From the NCBI RefSeq assembly GCF_030758295.1, contig NZ_CP132335.1:4192412-4256411 (forward strand): a stretch of 64,000 nucleotides of DNA, given 5' to 3'. Source of the stretch: Pararhizobium sp. IMCC21322. Its GTDB lineage: Bacteria > Pseudomonadota > Alphaproteobacteria > Rhizobiales > GCA-2746425. The notes beneath the pieces were generated by a model. That model ran no database searches and was not told the origin of the DNA. It saw only the letters and a program-made list of their open reading frames with translations. This document shows, in pieces, positions 53,681 to 62,536 of the stretch; within the stretch, counting starts at the first letter, position 1; each line of letters begins with the position of its first letter. A program made the translations under genes and the position numbers.

Positions 53681-54425
53681 TCACTTCAATGCGAAGTGAA
53701 AAACAAGCCAAACGCGAAGCACATTGTAAAGACGCTTATCCGCTGTCCCCAGTGGAAAGTGATCCAGCCCGGACAGCAGAACCAAATCCTTTGGCAGATT
53801 TGCGTGCTGAAAGACTTCCAGCGTGGAGTCCGTTGGTGTCACAGCATCAGTCGCTGCATGCATCAACAGCAATGGTCGGGGTGCAAGTTTGCCAACAAAG
53901 TTGATCGGCATGAAACTGCAGATGCTCTCTGCTGTATCGACAGGAAACTCCATGATGGCATCATCAGGAAGTTGATCGCGCATGTGCGTCGGGATCGGTA
54001 CAATATCAAACCGTTGAACCTTCATGGACTCGCCGGTTTTCGCCTTGTGCTCACGCCCACGCTTCAACATGTCCTCATACTTCTCCCAGGCGCCCTCTCC
54101 CGCATGCTGCAGCTTTGACTTTTCCAGGCCCTTGCCCCAGCCAGTCAATCGCATTGCCCAGATCATTGACCTGATTCATGCAGATAACCCGGCCACGCTC
54201 ACCACCACTCTCTCCGCAGCCGCGGCTGTCGAAACGAATAGCGATATAGCCCCAATCACATAGGATTGGACAAACCGTTGCCATTGATCCGTCGATTTTC
54301 GAGCCGCCAAAGCCATGACTCGCGATGACAAGTGGACGCTTTTCACCAGGTTTCAAATCGTCAGGCTGGTGCATGACACCGACGATATCGACCTCATCCG
54401 ACTTGAACGAAATATTGGTTTCCAT
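53681..54425 (-). pseudogene. alpha/beta hydrolase with internal deletion
   Basis: The N-terminal frame (METNISFKSDEVDIVGVMHQ, IASHGFGGSKIDGS, FDSRGCGESGGERG, NQVNDLGNAIDWL) and the C-terminal frame (KGLEKSKLQHAGEGAWEKYE, PRPLLLMHAATDAVTP, LSGLDHFPLG) belong to one dienelactone-hydrolase-like protein. The junction near 54131-54148 joins AIDWL to GWGKGLEK, so the nucleophile elbow (GxSxG) and flanking residues, roughly 50, are gone and the frame is shifted. The acid and His regions remain. The gene cannot make an active enzyme. Confidence 0.85.
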
Positions 54426-54605
54426 CAACGAAACCCTCCCAGGAAAGACGACCAATGCGCTAGGATCACGCACTCAATTTCCCGAAATTTAGTCCGCTGG
54501 TCTGCGAAGGTTCAATATCGTTCCGAGGGAGCGTCATAACAATGAGTTATGTATAGTGGTGTGAATTTGGGGCTGGCCCCAATAGGTCCCTAAGAAATAT
54601 TCGTT

Positions 54606-55445
54606 TTAAATATGAGCCGGTTCCAGCCAGAAGCCATCGCCCCTCGGCACAACATACCCAACGCCAGGATGGGCCAAATGCATACCGGCTATTCGAAGCC
54701 GCTCCTTGCTTGCCCGTTCAAACATGGCAATCCGGGTCGCTGCGGCTGTCTGCGAGTCAACATCAAAGGCAATACACGCCTTTGGTTGCGGCATCTGGAA
54801 GGCCTGAACGTGCACAATATCGCCCCATATCAACAACCCGTTCTCAACATCGCCGATCTGGAAGCCACTATGGCCGGGCGTGTGGCCCGGAAGCGGCACG
54901 GAATTCACGCCGGAAACGACTTCAGTCTCCCCGATAAAAGTGGAAGTACGGTCTTGGTATGCATTCAGGACAGCACCAGCCAGATCGAAAAAAACTTTAA
55001 AGTCTTCCGGAGTTTTCTCACGGTTTTCCGCGTTGAGCCAGAATTCCCGATCAGTGTCATGGATTTTAAGCTCAGCGTTTGTAAACACAGCTTCCCCCTC
55101 GTCAATGAGGCCGCCAATATGGTCTGGATGCAAATGGGTACACAGCACCATATCAATATCGTGCGGCGCGATGCCCGCCAGTTTCATGCCGTCGAGCAAT
55201 TGTCCGGTGCCCGGAATGGCGGCTTTCCCACCTGAATCAATCAGGATCGTCTTATCGCCGTCTTGATAAATATAGGCGTTCAGGCTACCAGACACGGGCC
55301 CTTCCGTTAGACCGATATTGGCAAGACATTTCGTGACTTCCGCATCGGATATGCCGGAAAACATTTCAGGGCCAAGCAGCAACTCGCCATCGTAAATTGA
55401 TGTGATTGTGCCATTTCCGGCAGCAAATTTCTTAATACTCGGCAT
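54606..55445 (-). CDS. MBL-fold metallo-hydrolase, cytoplasmic
   Basis: The ATG at 55445 gives 279 residues without a signal peptide. Zinc motifs: CTHLHPDHIGGL, PLPGHTPGHSGF, IWGDIVHVQ and MHLAHPG. It is a distant relative of the Tat-exported hydrolase at 26085. The family includes N-acyl homoserine lactonases and many uncharacterised hydrolases. Confidence 0.88.
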   Translation of the reverse strand: MPSIKKFAAGNGTITSIYDGELLLGPEMFSGISDAEVTKCLANIGLTEGPVSGSLNAYIYQDGDKTILIDSGGKAAIPGTGQLLDGMKLAGIAPHDIDMVLCTHLHPDHIGGLIDEGEAVFTNAELKIHDTDREFWLNAENREKTPEDFKVFFDLAGAVLNAYQDRTSTFIGETEVVSGVNSVPLPGHTPGHSGFQIGDVENGLLIWGDIVHVQAFQMPQPKACIAFDVDSQTAAATRIAMFERASKERLRIAGMHLAHPGVGYVVPRGDGFWLEPAHI

Positions 55446-55535
55446 GATGTCCTCGCGAATTGAAATGGTGTCGCTAAAGGACTTCAAACAACAAACATTT
55501 GTCAAGTTGACGCAAACAAAATTCAGGATTTCAAT

Positions 55536-56162
55536 GTGCCTAAGCTGACACTCTTTGATCTGGACGGCACCCTTGTGGACAGTGAAATACTGTCGAACCA
55601 GGTGCTTGTGGATGTTCTGGCGGAACAGGGCATGAATTTTTCACTGGATGAGGCCGTCAAGCGGTTTCGTGGTGGTAAAATGGCTGAGAGCCTTGCCGAT
55701 GTTGAAACCCATTTCGACCGCAAGCTGCCGGATGATTTTGTCCTCCATTTACGGCAAAGAACAGCTCAGGCATTCGAAGAAAAGCTGCAGCCCATCGATG
55801 GTGCTTTGGACTTGGTTAGTTCCATCAATTCGCAAATCTGCATCGCCTCTAACGGTCCGCCGGAAAAAATCAGATTAAGCCTGACCATAACCGGCCTCCT
55901 GCCCTTTTTCGGTGACCGTCTGTTCAGCGCCTATGAGATTCAGGCCTGGAAACCCGATCCGGAATTATTTCTGAGTGCAGCCAGAAAGCTTGGCTTTGCG
56001 GCCTCTGACTGCGCCGTTGTTGAAGATAGCCTGCCTGGCATTCATGGCGGACTGGCAGCCGGAATGAAAGTCTTTGCTTACTTCCCCGACACAATACCAA
56101 CATCTTTGCCGGATGACGTGTTGGTGGTCAGACACCTATCAGAGTTGAAAGCGCATCTGTAA
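55536..56162 (+). CDS. HAD-superfamily phosphatase (beta-phosphoglucomutase/GPH-like)
   Basis: A GTG start gives 208 residues. HAD motif I is LFDLDGTLVDSE, motif II CIASNGPPEKI, motif III with K in AWKPDPELF, and motif IV VVEDSLPGIHGGLAAGM. The helical cap lies between I and II. It removes phosphate from a small metabolite; the exact one is not clear. Confidence 0.92.
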   Translation: MPKLTLFDLDGTLVDSEILSNQVLVDVLAEQGMNFSLDEAVKRFRGGKMAESLADVETHFDRKLPDDFVLHLRQRTAQAFEEKLQPIDGALDLVSSINSQICIASNGPPEKIRLSLTITGLLPFFGDRLFSAYEIQAWKPDPELFLSAARKLGFAASDCAVVEDSLPGIHGGLAAGMKVFAYFPDTIPTSLPDDVLVVRHLSELKAHL

Positions 56163-56260
56163 GCTGTCAACAGCAAGGCAAAACTTACACCGGCGGGCTC
56201 CACAGCCCTTGATGTTGTCAATTCTGGCGCTACATTTTTGGCAACACAAAGGAGAACTAA

Positions 56261-57034
56261 ATGAAACAATCACGTCGTGAATTTCTGTCAACTTCGGCAA
56301 TAATTGTCGCGGGCATTACCCTGCTGCCATACGCAGCCAACGCCGCTGGCCATGCCAGCGACATGTTTACAACTGGCGCAGGAGACATCAAAGTCCATCC
56401 TGTCAGTCACGCCTCCTTTGTCATGGAAACACCCATTGGCACGATCTATGTTGATCCCGTCGGCGAAGCATCTGCCTATGCCGGTTTCCCGGCAGCCGAT
56501 CTGGTGCTCGTGACCCATGAACATGGTGATCACTTCAATCTGGAAACACTGGCGGCAGTCACTGGCGAGAACACACAGATCATCACCAATCCGGCCGTCT
56601 ATGGCAAACTTGCAGATGATCTGAAAGCCAAGGCATTCCAGATCGCCAATGGTGAATCCACCACATATGAAAGCCTGAGCATTGACGCCATTCCGGCTTA
56701 TAACACCACGGAAGAACGTTTGAATTTCCATCCCAAAGGCCGCGACAATGGCTATGTACTGGGATTTGATGGCTTCCGCGTTTACATTTCCGGCGACACG
56801 GAAGACATTCCTGAAATGCGCGCCTTGGAAAACATTGACCTGGCCTTTGTCTGTATGAACCTGCCATTCACAATGGATGTGGCTGCAGCCGCTTCAGCAG
56901 TTGCTGAGTTCAAGCCGAAATATGTCTATCCCTACCACTATCGTGGTCGTGACAATGGCACGCAGGACCCGGCAGAGTTTGCCACACTTGTGGGTGAAGC
57001 CGCCGAAGTCAGAATGGGCGGCTGGTACGGCTGA
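56261..57034 (+). CDS. Tat-exported MBL-fold hydrolase (UlaG-like)
   Basis: A twin-arginine signal (MKQSRREFLSTSAIIVAGIT) precedes a Lactamase_B_2 domain: VTHEHGDHFNLETL, YISGDTEDIPEM and YPYHYRGRDNG. The 257 residues include IYVDPVGEASAY, in place of the usual DP motif that helps bind substrate. GGAGAA precedes the start. Role unknown. Confidence 0.88.
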   Translation: MKQSRREFLSTSAIIVAGITLLPYAANAAGHASDMFTTGAGDIKVHPVSHASFVMETPIGTIYVDPVGEASAYAGFPAADLVLVTHEHGDHFNLETLAAVTGENTQIITNPAVYGKLADDLKAKAFQIANGESTTYESLSIDAIPAYNTTEERLNFHPKGRDNGYVLGFDGFRVYISGDTEDIPEMRALENIDLAFVCMNLPFTMDVAAAASAVAEFKPKYVYPYHYRGRDNGTQDPAEFATLVGEAAEVRMGGWYG

Positions 57035-57268
57035 CATTGACAGCAAGACCGAGGAGACGGGTTATCACCCGCTTCTTTTGGAACGACACATTGGTTGACA
57101 AATAACGCGACCAACAGTAGTGAGCGGCAAGGGAAAAGGTCCCTGCCGCTCGCTGGCTCTGCCACGGTGAAACCTTTGAAACTCTCCCATCTCCCGATTT
57201 CAGTTTGCGGAGCAATGGCAATGCGAGCACCCTGCAAGACCGCATCCAAACGCTGAAAGAGGTTTGCG

Positions 57269-57580
57269 ATGAATGGGTTAAATACACGCCCCCCGCTGGA
57301 CGAGTTGAAAGCACAGGCAAAACGTCTGCGCACAACTCTGCAAGCGCAGGGAACAATAATCAGCCACAGCAAAGCGCTGGAACTTCTGTCTCATCAACAT
57401 GGCTACAAAGACTGGAACACCATGCATGCAGCTATTGGTAACCAGCCACCGCCAGACCGATTAAACCTTGGAGACAGGGTGCACGGTCATTACCTTGGCC
57501 AACCCTTCAAAGGGGAAGTTCTGGGTGTACAGACAGGTGCAACACCGGAGCGTCTACGGGTTACATTTCTGTTTGATTAA
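57269..57580 (+). CDS. glyoxalase-superfamily small protein (Glyoxalase_8-like)
   Basis: The 103-residue protein starts MNGLNTRPPLDELKAQAKRL and has SHSKALELLSHQHGYKDWNT, a phrase of the Glyoxalase_8 group, then a beta-rich end. GAGGTTTGCG precedes the start. No catalytic role is shown for this group. The 234 bp before it hold no other gene. Confidence 0.8.
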   Translation: MNGLNTRPPLDELKAQAKRLRTTLQAQGTIISHSKALELLSHQHGYKDWNTMHAAIGNQPPPDRLNLGDRVHGHYLGQPFKGEVLGVQTGATPERLRVTFLFD

Positions 57581-57829
57581 CCGGTGGATGTTGTAAAATT
57601 TGACAGTTTCTCGGCCTTCCGGAAACGTGTCAGTTGCACCATTGGTCGATCAGGTGCGACAGCTGAAACAACCTCGGACGGTTGTCCTCAGCTAAGCCTG
57701 TGGACTTGACCAGACGGCAACAATTTGTCGGGCGCGCCACATCAGGCGGGCCCGATTTACTGTCAGCTTGAATTCCGCGCCTGCAAGCCACACATTGGTC
57801 CAACACAGGTAACAACAGGACACAGTGCC

Positions 57830-58375
57830 ATGCTGCTCGACACACCCATTTGCGATTTTGGCTGGAAAGCGCCCGACTTTGAACTGTCAGATTCAGATGG
57901 CGTCAGCCACTCGCTGAACAAATCCATGGGCGAAAACGGGCTCTTGATCACCTTCATCTGCAACCACTGCCCTTATGTTCATGCTGTCATAGAACGGCTT
58001 GTGGCCGATGCAAAAACCCTGCAGCAAGAGGGCATCGGTGTGCTGGCCATCATGTCGAACGACTACCGCAATGTGCCTGCCGACAGCCCTGCTCAAATGA
58101 AACTGTTTGCCAGACAACACGGATTCACGTTCCCCTATCTGGTTGATGAAAATCAGAGCGTCGGGCGTACTTATGGGGCAGTCTGCACGCCCGATTTCTT
58201 TGGGTTCAACAACAAGGCAGAATTGCAATATCGAGGTCGCCTTGACGATGCGGGCATGAAAGACGCTGCAAATCGAACTCCTGAATTGCTGAATGCCATG
58301 CGCCAGATTGCCAAAACGGGTAACGGCCCCCGGCAACAGACCGCTTCCATGGGGTGTTCCATCAAATGGCGCTAG
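57830..58375 (+). CDS. thioredoxin-fold peroxiredoxin-like protein
   Basis: With ATG at 57830 the 181-residue protein has an AhpC/TSA-like fold: KAPDFELSDSDGVSHSLN, FICNHCPYVHAVIERL with a CxxC-like pair (CNHC), GIGVLAIMSNDYRNVPADSP and CTPDFFGF. It belongs to a group common in marine bacteria and is likely a thiol-dependent redox protein in the cytoplasm. Confidence 0.88.
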   Translation: MLLDTPICDFGWKAPDFELSDSDGVSHSLNKSMGENGLLITFICNHCPYVHAVIERLVADAKTLQQEGIGVLAIMSNDYRNVPADSPAQMKLFARQHGFTFPYLVDENQSVGRTYGAVCTPDFFGFNNKAELQYRGRLDDAGMKDAANRTPELLNAMRQIAKTGNGPRQQTASMGCSIKWR

Positions 58376-58430
58376 CAGCACCGAAGCCAGAACTATGGTA
58401 GAAATCCGGTAAACCATTGGAGGGAACACC

Positions 58431-58757
58431 ATGGCTATTGAGGCATGGACGGGCGTTGTCGGGGCGCTCGTGGGCGGTTTGGCTGCCATTTCAGGTACAT
58501 GGCTCACACACATCCTGCAAAGCCGCAAACAATCGCGCATCGATCTGGCCAGAAAAAAACTTTTGACAACCACATTGAAGGGAGCCGAAGGCGCAGGCTG
58601 GATGAGCATTCAAACCCTTGCACAGATTGTTGGCGCTAATCTGGATGTTACCAGGGCGCTTTTGATCGAGATTGAAGCGCGTGGCTCGATGAAGACCAAC
58701 AAGGAGATGTGGTCTCTCCTCTCCCGCAATCCCTTGCCCAGATCGTCCGAAGATTAG
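58431..58757 (+). CDS. small membrane-anchored protein, unknown
   Basis: The 108-residue protein has one N-terminal hydrophobic segment with Gly spacing (VVGALVGGLAAISGTWLTHI), then a basic helix and a short DNA-binding-like helix pair (IQTLAQIVGANLDVTRALLI). TTGGAGGGAAC before the ATG is a strong ribosome site. No family recognised. Its stop lies in a palindrome. Confidence 0.7.
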   Translation: MAIEAWTGVVGALVGGLAAISGTWLTHILQSRKQSRIDLARKKLLTTTLKGAEGAGWMSIQTLAQIVGANLDVTRALLIEIEARGSMKTNKEMWSLLSRNPLPRSSED

Positions 58758-58794
58758 GGTCTGAACTCACTCTTCCGATTGGCCCAGACCCTAA
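58754..58794. repeat. palindrome with TA ends between convergent genes
   Basis: TTAGGGTCTG / CAGACCCTAA, 10-bp stem with a 21-base loop, covers the stop of the small membrane protein and lies 7 bp before the end of the ThiY-like gene. CCAGACCCT also occurs after soxB (near 37709-37717). Likely a terminator, possibly of repeat origin. Confidence 0.7.
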
Positions 58795-58801
58795 GCCGGA
58801 C

Positions 58802-59734
58802 TCAGTTCAAAGGTCTTGCGATACGCGCCATATCAGGCACTTCATCAATCAGGCCGCGTTCCTTCATGAACGCAGCAAAACGCTTGTAGCGCGCTGCATC
58901 AAAGGCGAACGGACGTTTGGCGAACCTTGGAATCGTGTCAAACCATGCACGACGGTTCAACTCATCGTTCAAATCAGGATGCGCTTTGACAAACAACTCC
59001 AAAGCTTCCTCGGGGTGGTTTGTCAGATAGATTGTGGCTGTTTCAACAGCGCTCAGAAATTTGGCAAAACGCGCATCATCTGTCTTGTCCATATGGGCAA
59101 TCAGGATCAACTCATCATACACAGGAACACCATGTTCTTCCGGGTAAAACGCCCGTCCGGGGCGCTCAACAATATCCATCTGGTTAAGCTCAAAATTGCG
59201 GAAGGCACCAATTACTGCATCAACATTGCCAGTGATCAGTGAAGGCGAAAGTGAGAAATTGACGTTCACCAGCTCCACATCATCAAGACTGAGACCTACA
59301 CCCTGCAGCATGGCACCCAGCAGAGCATCTTCAAAGCCACCAACTGAAAACCCGACCTTCTTTCCCTTCAGATCCGCGATGGACTGAATGGGGCTGTCTT
59401 CCAGAACCACCAGGGAATTAAGCGGTGTTTCCACAAGCGTTCCAATCCAGGCAACCGGGAGGCCTTCCTTGATCTGAAGATGCAGGCTTGGCTGATAGGA
59501 AATTGCAATATCACCCTGGCCGGCTGCCACAAGCCGTGGTGGCGCAGATGGATCGGCAGGGGCAATCAGTTCGACCTCCAGGCCTGCTTGCTCAAACAGG
59601 CCCAGTTCCTGCGCCACAATAAGCGGTGCATGATCGGGATTGACAAACCAGTCCAGCAAAACGGTCAGTTTTTCCTGAGCATGAGCCCCCGACAAACTGG
59701 AAATTAGAAAGAGAACACTGAAGAAGTAACGCAT
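58802..59734 (-). CDS. thiY: ThiY-like ABC substrate-binding protein
   Basis: The start at 59734 opens a signal peptide (MRYFFSVLFLISSLSGAHAQ). The NMT1/ThiY domain shows LTVLLDWFVNPDHAPLIVAQ, GQGDIAISYQPSLHLQ and ADLKGKKVGFSVGGFEDALL. With the TPP riboswitch upstream, the ligand is probably a thiamine pyrimidine precursor such as N-formyl-aminopyrimidine. It is 14 bp behind the permease gene. Confidence 0.9.
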   Translation of the reverse strand: MRYFFSVLFLISSLSGAHAQEKLTVLLDWFVNPDHAPLIVAQELGLFEQAGLEVELIAPADPSAPPRLVAAGQGDIAISYQPSLHLQIKEGLPVAWIGTLVETPLNSLVVLEDSPIQSIADLKGKKVGFSVGGFEDALLGAMLQGVGLSLDDVELVNVNFSLSPSLITGNVDAVIGAFRNFELNQMDIVERPGRAFYPEEHGVPVYDELILIAHMDKTDDARFAKFLSAVETATIYLTNHPEEALELFVKAHPDLNDELNRRAWFDTIPRFAKRPFAFDAARYKRFAAFMKERGLIDEVPDMARIARPLN

Positions 59735-59748
59735 GTAAGAAATCCTGT

Positions 59749-60558
59749 TTATGTGGCGTTGATTGATTGTGGCTGGTGTTCCGGCATCCAGAACACCAGT
59801 CGGCGCGTCAGTCGGTCGGTCCCGAAGCGCAACAGCACCACGAACACCGCTAGAATAAAAAGTGAAGCGAACATCAAATCTGTCTGCATTCGGCCATTGG
59901 CATGCAGCATTACAAAGCCAAGCCCGGCAGAAGACCCGACCCATTCCCCCACGACGGCGCCAATGGGCGCAAGGCTGGCACCAACCCGCAGTCCCGATGA
60001 CAAGGACGGCAATGCGGATGGCAAACGTAGGTGGAGCAGACTTTGCAAAGGGCTGGCCCCGGCAATACGCCCCAGATCCAGCAAATCCGGGTCTGTGCGC
60101 CGCAAACCATCAAAAAAGGCCGATGTGATGGGAAAATAGATAATCAGCGTCGCCATGATAACCTTCGACGCAAGCCCGAAACCGAACCAAAGCACCAGCA
60201 GCGGTGCAATGGCAAAGACCGGCAGGGCCTGTGTCGCCAGAACCACCGGAAACACCATCCGCTCTGCCGATGGTGACATCGCCATGAAAAGCCCTGTCGC
60301 AACGCCCAGCACGAGGCCCAGCAACAAGCCAAGCAGAATTTCGCTTGCGGTGATGGCCGCATGACCCAACAGATAGGAAAAATTATTGGCCAGGCTGGCA
60401 GCGACCCGAAAGGGTCCCGGCAGCATAAAGGGTGGCAGATCAAATAGAACGACAACCGCCTGCCAGACAGCAATCAGCAAGGCGCAAACAACCAATGCGC
60501 GCAAAAGCACGCCAGTAATTCGTCTGTGTGTTGTGGTCGTGTTCACGCTGTGTGTCAC
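59749..60558 (-). CDS. thiX: ThiX-like ABC permease
   Basis: The 269-residue BPD_transp_1 protein has about six spans and the EAA loop region RTDPDLLDLGRIAGASPLQSL, followed by LRLPSALPSLSSGLRVG. It is the first gene after the TPP riboswitch. The ATPase ThiZ is not found next to it, so it must be encoded elsewhere. Confidence 0.9.
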   Translation of the reverse strand: MTHSVNTTTTHRRITGVLLRALVVCALLIAVWQAVVVLFDLPPFMLPGPFRVAASLANNFSYLLGHAAITASEILLGLLLGLVLGVATGLFMAMSPSAERMVFPVVLATQALPVFAIAPLLVLWFGFGLASKVIMATLIIYFPITSAFFDGLRRTDPDLLDLGRIAGASPLQSLLHLRLPSALPSLSSGLRVGASLAPIGAVVGEWVGSSAGLGFVMLHANGRMQTDLMFASLFILAVFVVLLRFGTDRLTRRLVFWMPEHQPQSINAT

Positions 60559-60624
60559 GCGAGTGGAGCCCTCAAAAACAGAGGACCATGCGGAAAGGTA
60601 CGCAAACGGAGAATACAGGTCTTC

Positions 60625-60742
60625 GTCCCTTCGCCGGCATGATCCGGATCAGGTTCAAAGGGTCCGGAAACGCGCGGTCCAAATCCGATATCGGATCATG
60701 AACCTGCTTCCATCTCAGCCCCGTTAACGCCGGGACACCCCT
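60625..60742 (-). promoter_or_regulatory. TPP riboswitch (THI element)
   Basis: On the minus strand the element reads AGGGGTGTCCCGG, then GGGGCTGAGATGGA, and later CCCTTTGAACCTGATCCGG and CATGCCGGCGAAGGGAC, the fixed order of the TPP aptamer. It ends 67 bp before the thiX-like start and should lower transporter expression when thiamine pyrophosphate is abundant. Confidence 0.95.
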
Positions 60743-60791
60743 CGAAACAACTTTAGCTTAGTCAGATTTTCTTTGCGCTTCAAGCGCCAGA

Positions 60792-62447
60792 TCAGTTTCC
60801 TCGGCTCCAGGCTTCCAAAGCCTGTGCAAACACGACTTCACCTTCGCGCCCTTTTTCAAGTGTGACGATAGCGCGCTTGTCGTTTTTGTAACGAACTGGC
60901 AAATCAAACCAACTGCCTTCACGGAGCAGCTTCAGATTATTCACCTCATTCTCAGGTGTCGCGGAAAGCGCCAGCCAGAACAGCGTGTCAGAGACTTTGA
61001 CGCCAGCCGATGCCAGCAATTCGCCTTGTGCTTCCTCACTGCCTTTCAGCAGCAATGCAGGAATATCTTCAATTCCACCGCCCACAAATCGCGGCGGCGC
61101 CTGATAGGATATTTCTACCAGGTGACTGGCGGAGGCAAGGGAATCATCTTCATTTTTGCGAATAATGATATCGAAGAACAAGCGGCGCTGGGGGATTTCC
61201 ACCCGCCCAATAATGATTGGAGATCCATTGTCGTCTCCAAGGCTCCAGGATGTGCCACCGGCAACAGCTCTTGAATCCTCGGCTGTAGCACCTTCTTCGT
61301 ACAAAATGGCACGTTGCGGCAACACGCCTTCGCCGACGGCGGATCCATCATCACCCTGTTCGACGTCAGGGTTCATTTGTCCTGAATCATCGATGATGCG
61401 ACCATCATTTTTCGAAGACTCAGCATCTTCGTTGGCGTTGATCCGCCTTGGGCCATCGCCAGCAGCAGCGCCTTCGCCGATAGCAGGTTGCAATGGACTG
61501 ACATCGCTCGATCCATAATCAAGCCAGTTTTCAAAGGTTGTCATCACCTTTTCCTGGTTCTGGAATGCCCACCAGCCGCCGCCACCAAGTGCAACGAGAA
61601 TCAGAAGTATGAGAATCCAGGGCCAGATGCGGCGTCTTGGACGTTCGCCGGGATAAGGCTGACGATCATCATAATATGTATCGGAGTTACCCCTGCCGCC
61701 ACCGCGTCCTCCGCGTTGGTCACGCTCAGCGCGCGGGTCAGGTCGATCAGATACTAATTCGGGCTCATCATAATAGTCATCCTGCTCGTCAGCTGCATCA
61801 TCCATATACGGATCATCCAGCGCCGGCGCGTCGTAGTAGTCTTCCCGACCACGACGTCGCGACAATCCTTCGCGTTTGTTGCGCGGCGCTGCAGGTTCCG
61901 GATCAGGCGCCCGTGAACGCACAGGCTCGCGCTGGGTTGGTGCAGCTCTCAGCGGCGGTTCGTCAAGACTGGGTTCGTTCAGGGAACGGGCTGATGCAAC
62001 GGCAGCATCAAACGCCGCCACAGATGGTTCTTCCCTCTCAGCAGGTTCGGGCCTGCGCGGCTGGGGTTGTGGCGGGACGGGCGCCGGAGCAGCCTCGGGC
62101 GGCGCAGTTCTGCGCATATCTTCAGCTTCGTCCTGAACCTGACGGGAGGAACGTTGTGCCCTGAACTGGGCTTCCTCTTCTTCCAGTTGCGCAAGGCGCG
62201 CAGCATTTTCGCGCTCGGAATCGGTTATGATCTTGCCAGACACATAATCTTCCTCGACAGAGCGAATACTGTCTTCCAGCTCCAGCCTTTGCCGCGAAAC
62301 CTCTGAAGGCGGCAATGGTGGGTTCATGGCATCAAGCTGTCTGCTGATTGCAGTGCGTGCGCGGTCATAAACGGACCGTCGCGCCTGTCCCGTTGCCACA
62401 GGAAGAGCCTCGATTGTTTTTCTCAAAACCTTATAGAAATCAGCCAT
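60792..62447 (-). CDS. large single-span membrane protein, Pro/Arg/Asp-rich
   Basis: The 551-residue protein starts MADFYKVLRKTIEALPVATG, with a helical segment RRSVYDRARTAISRQLDAMN. A disordered region of about 200 residues follows (PAPVPPQPQPRRPEPAEREE, several YYD motifs), then one span (IWPWILILLILVALGGGGWW), and a C-terminal periplasmic-type domain. The same kind of protein sits beside purA in other rhizobia. Function unknown; no enzyme motif was seen. Confidence 0.8.
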   Translation of the reverse strand: MADFYKVLRKTIEALPVATGQARRSVYDRARTAISRQLDAMNPPLPPSEVSRQRLELEDSIRSVEEDYVSGKIITDSERENAARLAQLEEEEAQFRAQRSSRQVQDEAEDMRRTAPPEAAPAPVPPQPQPRRPEPAEREEPSVAAFDAAVASARSLNEPSLDEPPLRAAPTQREPVRSRAPDPEPAAPRNKREGLSRRRGREDYYDAPALDDPYMDDAADEQDDYYDEPELVSDRPDPRAERDQRGGRGGGRGNSDTYYDDRQPYPGERPRRRIWPWILILLILVALGGGGWWAFQNQEKVMTTFENWLDYGSSDVSPLQPAIGEGAAAGDGPRRINANEDAESSKNDGRIIDDSGQMNPDVEQGDDGSAVGEGVLPQRAILYEEGATAEDSRAVAGGTSWSLGDDNGSPIIIGRVEIPQRRLFFDIIIRKNEDDSLASASHLVEISYQAPPRFVGGGIEDIPALLLKGSEEAQGELLASAGVKVSDTLFWLALSATPENEVNNLKLLREGSWFDLPVRYKNDKRAIVTLEKGREGEVVFAQALEAWSRGN

Positions 62448-62536
62448 ACGCTTACACTTTATCCATTAGTCTTCAGCCGATGCTTGGGCTGCCCGCCCCG
62501 GGTTTCCGATCGGGTGATCAAAACCCTAACATAACC

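Noticed and set aside
54567-54582. TTGGGGC-TG-GCCCCAA palindrome as a terminator
   Set aside because: The loop is only two bases and there is no T run, so a terminator role is weak.
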